Assembly (NCBI GenBank): GCA_002376325.1 | Contig: DFMR01000012.1 | Span: forward strand, 9,159 to 15,533 | From: Proteobacteria bacterium UBA3588 | GTDB lineage: Bacteria; Pseudomonadota; Gammaproteobacteria; Thiohalomonadales; Thiohalomonadaceae | Direction: 5' to 3' | Length of the DNA: 6,375 nucleotides | Shown here: piece after piece, positions 1-6,375 of the stretch | Layout of the letters: every line of letters starts with the position of its first letter | Numbering within the stretch: position 1 is the first letter of the stretch | Translations under genes and position numbers: made by a program | Notes under the pieces: generated by a model | What the model saw: the letters and a program-made list of their open reading frames with translations, nothing else | What the model was told of the DNA's origin: nothing | Databases searched by the model: none

Positions 1-4336
<4,336 letters not shown>

Positions 4337-4345
4337 GTAACTCAC

Positions 4346-4349
4346 CCTC
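4346..4349 (-). promoter_or_regulatory. Ribosome binding site of PFOR
   Basis: On the minus strand, GAGG lies 9 bases before the ATG at 4336, within the purine-rich stretch GAGGGTGAG (4341-4349). It supports the chosen start. The intergenic palindrome ends only 9 bases upstream of it. Confidence 0.6.
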
Positions 4350-4358
4350 GTTTTGCAT

Positions 4359-4384
4359 GTGGGTCGGACATCAGTCCGACCCAC
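4359..4384. repeat. REP-like perfect palindrome between the rnfB-like gene and PFOR
   Basis: GTGGGTCGGAC (4359-4369) is followed by the four-base loop ATCA and the exact reverse complement GTCCGACCCAC (4374-4384). This makes an 11-bp GC-rich stem. It lies 6 bases after the stop of the rnfB-like gene and 9 bases before the PFOR ribosome binding site. No T-run follows on the minus strand, so it is not a convincing intrinsic terminator. Palindromes with a GTCGGAC...GTCCGAC core occur, to my recollection, as dispersed repeats in several gammaproteobacterial genomes. In the transcript it would form a hairpin that could protect the upstream message from 3' exonucleases or adjust the ratio of the two proteins. 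Confidence 0.75.
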
Positions 4385-4390
4385 TTCAAT

Positions 4391-5263
4391 TCAGCCGACC
4401 GGAAGTGCCTCCTGGCGTACTACTTTCTTCGCATCCCGTCCCTTCACCGCTCCCTCATTGTCGAGCCATACGATCGCGCCGGTGGGGCAGCGTTCGATGG
4501 CGATGCGGGACGCCAGCCTGTTGTTGCCGTAATCAACCGTCGCCAGATTGTTGCGCAGCGTGAGCAGCCCCTCGGGGGCGTCGGCGGCGCAGCGCCCGCA
4601 GGCGGTGCAGGCCACCTGGCACTCCAGCTCCGCTTCGTCGCCGAGTTGCTGGTTCTTGCAGGCCACCCACAAGCGGTGGTTGGCCGGTTGCAGCGAAAAC
4701 AGCCCCTTGGGGCAGACTTCAATGCAGTCGCCGCAGGCGGTGCATTTGGCGGCATCGACCAGCGGCAGGCCGTGACGGTCCATGGCGATGGCGTCGAAGT
4801 CGCAGACCTCGGCGCAGTCGGCCAGTCCCAGGCAGCCCCAGGAACAGGCCTTGCCGCCGCCGGAGACCAGCGCCGCGGCGCGGCAGGACTTCATCCCTTC
4901 ATAGCGGGCGCGGGTGCGCGCCACGTGGGTGCCGCCGCCGCAGGCCAGGCGCGCCACCTGTTTTTCGTGGTCGCCCACGGCGACGCCGAGAAGGTCGGCG
5001 ATCACCTGGTTCGTTTCTGCAGTGTTGACCGTACATTTGCCCGGATCGGTGCGGCCGTCGATCAGCGCCTCCGCGAACTGACGGCAGCCTGCCGTACCGC
5101 AGGCGCCGCAGTTGGCGTGGGGCAGCATCTCGTCCACCTGATCGATGCGCGGGTCTTCGAACACATAGAGACGACGGTTGGCGAAGGCGAGCAGGGACGC
5201 CAACGTCACCCCGAGGGAGGCCATGAATGCACCGGATGCGGCGATGTGTAAAATAGGGCTCAT
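4391..5263 (-). CDS. rnfB: RnfB-like membrane-anchored polyferredoxin
   Basis: A complete 290-residue electron-transfer protein resembling the long RnfB subunits of clostridia and deltaproteobacteria. Residues about 4-28 form one hydrophobic N-terminal helix, so the protein should be held at the cytoplasmic face of the membrane. Next comes the RnfB [4Fe-4S] domain (Cys52, 55, 60, 77). A two-cluster ferredoxin domain follows (Cys140, 144, 150, 154 and Cys174, 177, 180, 184), with the typical GCLGLADC stretch. The last ferredoxin-like domain has Cys219, 222, 225 and 259 only. Cys202 and Cys215 also match positions I recall as conserved in long RnfBs. ATG at 5263 is preceded by AGAGG at 9 bases, and the protein then begins as RnfB proteins do. 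It is first in the likely operon with PFOR, which suggests it carries electrons to or from that enzyme. RnfB normally passes ferredoxin electrons into the Rnf complex, but no rnfA, C, D, G or E is visible. The homology is secure; the PFOR partnership is inferred. Confidence 0.9.
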   Translation of the reverse strand: MSPILHIAASGAFMASLGVTLASLLAFANRRLYVFEDPRIDQVDEMLPHANCGACGTAGCRQFAEALIDGRTDPGKCTVNTAETNQVIADLLGVAVGDHEKQVARLACGGGTHVARTRARYEGMKSCRAAALVSGGGKACSWGCLGLADCAEVCDFDAIAMDRHGLPLVDAAKCTACGDCIEVCPKGLFSLQPANHRLWVACKNQQLGDEAELECQVACTACGRCAADAPEGLLTLRNNLATVDYGNNRLASRIAIERCPTGAIVWLDNEGAVKGRDAKKVVRQEALPVG

Positions 5264-5272
5264 ACCTTGAAG

Positions 5273-5277
5273 CCTCT
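5273..5277 (-). promoter_or_regulatory. Ribosome binding site of the rnfB-like gene
   Basis: On the minus strand, AGAGG lies 9 bases before the ATG at 5263. A second purine run, AAGG, lies one base before the ATG, too close to serve. The site agrees with a start that places the hydrophobic anchor at the N-terminus. Confidence 0.5.
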
Positions 5278-5356
5278 AAGTAACTTAATGCTTACGCCAA
5301 ATCCATACTGAATATGTCAACAAATGACCGTACTCCCTGTGTGTGAAGAGAGTCTA

Positions 5357-5384
5357 AAATTATTTCATTTATTTGACTTCCCAA
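5357..5384 (-). promoter_or_regulatory. Weak candidate promoter for the rnfB-like/PFOR operon
   Basis: On the minus strand, TTGGGA (5379-5384) is followed by a 16-base spacer and TAATTT (5357-5362). It would give a leader of roughly 85-90 bases. It overlaps the regulator's promoter back to back and lies within the repeat region, so a regulator bound there could affect both directions. A perfect TTGACA at 5315-5320 on the same strand has no acceptable -10 box at proper spacing. A weak promoter needing activation would be expected for a LysR-controlled operon, but this call is tentative. Confidence 0.25.
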
Positions 5385-5392
5385 TTATTTCA
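5358..5392. repeat. Direct repeat AATTATTTCA, 25-bp period
   Basis: AATTATTTCA occurs at 5358-5367 and again at 5383-5392, and the match extends to 12 of 13 bases. The second copy contains most of the left arm of the dyad at 5387-5409. A 25-bp step is a little over two helical turns, which would put both copies on roughly the same face of the DNA. This could mark a recognition and an activation subsite for a LysR tetramer. Confidence 0.4.
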
Positions 5393-5401
5393 ATTCTTAA
5401 T
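5373..5401 (+). promoter_or_regulatory. Candidate sigma-70-like promoter of the LysR regulator
   Basis: TTGACT (5373-5378, 5 of 6 to the -35 consensus) is followed by a 17-base spacer and CTTAAT (5396-5401, 4 of 6 to the -10 consensus). The surrounding DNA is strongly AT-rich, unlike the GC-rich genes on both sides. Transcription would begin near 5408, giving a short leader of about 20-25 bases that contains the ribosome binding site. The assignment is by motif and spacing alone. Confidence 0.5.
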
Positions 5402-5409
5402 ATTGAAAT
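5387..5409. promoter_or_regulatory. Dyad operator candidate overlapping the LysR promoter -10 box
   Basis: ATTTCAAT (5387-5394) and its exact reverse complement ATTGAAAT (5402-5409) are separated by seven bases. Paired arms around a short spacer are the usual form of LysR-family binding sites, although the exact T-N11-A symmetry is not centred here. The dyad covers the predicted -10 box of the regulator gene, a position suited to repression of its own promoter. Chance symmetry in AT-rich DNA remains possible. Confidence 0.5.
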
Positions 5410-5419
5410 TGACAATAAT

Positions 5420-5424
5420 GGAGG
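5420..5424 (+). promoter_or_regulatory. Ribosome binding site of the LysR regulator
   Basis: GGAGG with a six-base spacer to the ATG at 5431 is near-ideal. It decides the start: the nearby ATGs at 5418 and 5426 are out of frame, and ATG at 5440 (codon 4) lies too far from the site. Confidence 0.75.
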
Positions 5425-5430
5425 CATGCC

Positions 5431-6375
5431 ATGGCCACGATGCCCAATCTCTACTACAAGCAAAACCGTCTCAAACAGCTGCGCGCGTTCTGCCATACGG
5501 CGCGTACCGGCAGCATCACGCTGGCCGCCGAATCGCTGTTCCTGAGTCAGCCGTCGGTGTCGCTGCAGATCCAGGCGCTGGAGCGGGAGTTCGGCATTAC
5601 GCTGTTCGAGCGGCGCGGCCCCAGCATCAAGATGACGCCGGAAGGGGATACCCTCTATCTGCTGGCGGAACCGCTGGTGGAGGGGATCGACAAGCTGCAC
5701 GAGACCTTTGCCGCCCAGTTCGGCAAGCTGGAATCGGGCGACCTGAACATCGCCGCGGGCGAGTCGACCATCCTCTATATCCTGCCGGAGCCGATGAAGC
5801 GCTTCGCCGAGGCCTATCCCCATATCCGCCTCAAGCTGCACAACGTGACCGGCCGCGACGGTCTGGCGATGCTGCGGGCGGACGAGGTGGATTTCGCCGT
5901 GGGTTCCATGATCGAGGTGCCGGACGACATCATTTATAAGCCGGTGGTGACCTACGACCCGACCCTGATCACTGCCCCGGATCATCCGCTGGCGAAAAAG
6001 GAGAATCTGCGTCTGGCGGACATCAGCCCCTACGGCCTGATCCTGCCGCCACGCCACCTCTCCACCTGGCGTATCGTCGATTTGGTGTTCCAACAGCACA
6101 ATCTGACCTACAACGTGGCGCTGGAGGCGGGTGGCTGGGAGGTGATCAAGAAATACGTCGAACTGGGGCTGGGCATCTCCATTGTCACTGACGTCTGCCT
6201 CACCGGCGAGGAGCCGCTTGCGCGCATCCCGCTGGATCAGTATTTCCCGCGCCGTACCTATGGCATCGTGGTGAGGCGCGGACGCTTCCTGTCGCCGCAG
6301 GCGAAGCGCTTTCTGGATATGGTGAACAGCGTGTTCGTGCATGACGGCAGTGGCGCGACTTTGGGTGGGATGGGC
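5431..6375 (+). CDS. LysR-type transcriptional regulator, CysB-like (C-terminus beyond window)
   Basis: A DNA-binding regulator, read for 315 codons to the right edge with no stop. LysR proteins usually have 290-330 residues, so only a short tail should be missing. Residues about 14-73 form the winged helix-turn-helix, with SITLAAESLFLSQPSVSLQI as the helix-turn-helix core and LFERRG at the wing. Residues about 100-300 are the periplasmic-binding-protein-like effector domain. Its second half, including VIKKYVELGLGIS (238-250) and a pattern near LARIPLDQYF, is most like CysB-branch members, which sense sulfur-assimilation metabolites. This protein's own effector cannot be read from sequence. 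The start is fixed by GGAGG six bases upstream; ATG at codon 4 is an alternative. It is divergent from the rnfB-like/PFOR pair across 167 bases, the usual arrangement for a LysR protein that controls its neighbour and itself. The family call is very secure; the target operon is inferred. Confidence 0.93.
   Translation, partial: MATMPNLYYKQNRLKQLRAFCHTARTGSITLAAESLFLSQPSVSLQIQALEREFGITLFERRGPSIKMTPEGDTLYLLAEPLVEGIDKLHETFAAQFGKLESGDLNIAAGESTILYILPEPMKRFAEAYPHIRLKLHNVTGRDGLAMLRADEVDFAVGSMIEVPDDIIYKPVVTYDPTLITAPDHPLAKKENLRLADISPYGLILPPRHLSTWRIVDLVFQQHNLTYNVALEAGGWEVIKKYVELGLGISIVTDVCLTGEEPLARIPLDQYFPRRTYGIVVRRGRFLSPQAKRFLDMVNSVFVHDGSGATLGGMG

Larger units (their letters stand above)
5264..5430. 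other. AT-rich divergent intergenic control region
   Basis: These 167 bases separate the two divergent start codons. The part from about 5350 to 5420 is strikingly AT-rich against the GC-rich coding DNA. It holds the promoter candidates, dyad and direct repeat listed separately. I see no tRNA, small RNA or small coding sequence in it. The stretch 5281-5350 shows nothing I can assign with confidence beyond an isolated TTGACA on the minus strand. Confidence 0.8.

Noticed and set aside
4359..4384. Intrinsic terminator after the rnfB-like gene.
   Set aside because: The stem is strong, but the minus-strand sequence after it is ATGCAAAACG, with no T-run, and PFOR begins only 22 bases further on.
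5373..5939. A 188-codon plus-strand frame overlapping the LysR gene in another frame.
   Set aside because: It begins inside the promoter region and its product lacks domains, while the frame starting at 5431 gives a full LysR protein.
5365..6342. A 325-codon minus-strand frame opposite the LysR regulator, extending into the intergenic region.
   Set aside because: The plus strand carries an unmistakable LysR protein with an ideal ribosome binding site. The antisense product is rich in His, Arg and Gln without known motifs.

Overview
The window looks like GC-rich bacterial chromosome, most likely from a gammaproteobacterium. Three observations point that way: an RnfB-type membrane iron-sulfur protein, a LysR regulator most like the CysB branch, and a REP-like palindrome of a kind I associate with gammaproteobacterial genomes. 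The lineage is inferred; no rRNA, tRNA or other marker is present. The metabolism suggested is low-potential, ferredoxin-level electron chemistry, as in anaerobic, microaerophilic or sulfur-oxidising bacteria.

Layout: (1) Positions 1-4336 on the minus strand hold most of one very large gene, a single-chain pyruvate:ferredoxin/flavodoxin oxidoreductase (PFOR, NifJ type), whose C-terminus runs off the left edge; 1445 residues are visible. (2) A 54-base gap (4337-4390) holds the PFOR ribosome binding site and a perfect 11-bp palindrome. (3) Positions 4391-5263 on the minus strand encode a 290-residue long-form RnfB-like protein with one membrane anchor and cysteine ligands for about four [4Fe-4S] clusters. 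(4) Positions 5264-5430 are an AT-rich divergent control region with a good sigma-70-like promoter, a dyad overlapping its -10 box and a 25-bp-spaced direct repeat. (5) Positions 5431-6375 on the plus strand encode a LysR-type regulator that runs off the right edge near its natural end.

Working model (inference): the regulator represses its own promoter and controls the divergent rnfB-like/PFOR operon. PFOR oxidises pyruvate (or reductively carboxylates acetyl-CoA), and the membrane-anchored RnfB-like protein is its dedicated electron partner, tying the reaction to a membrane electron carrier. No other rnf genes are in view.

The unusual part is the PFOR. Catalytic and cluster residues match the classical enzyme, but it is several hundred residues longer. 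The extra length includes a charged helical insertion between its two ferredoxin-type motifs and another inside the motif for the cluster nearest TPP. The RnfB-like protein ends in a ferredoxin-like domain that has lost exactly the ligands of one of its two clusters.
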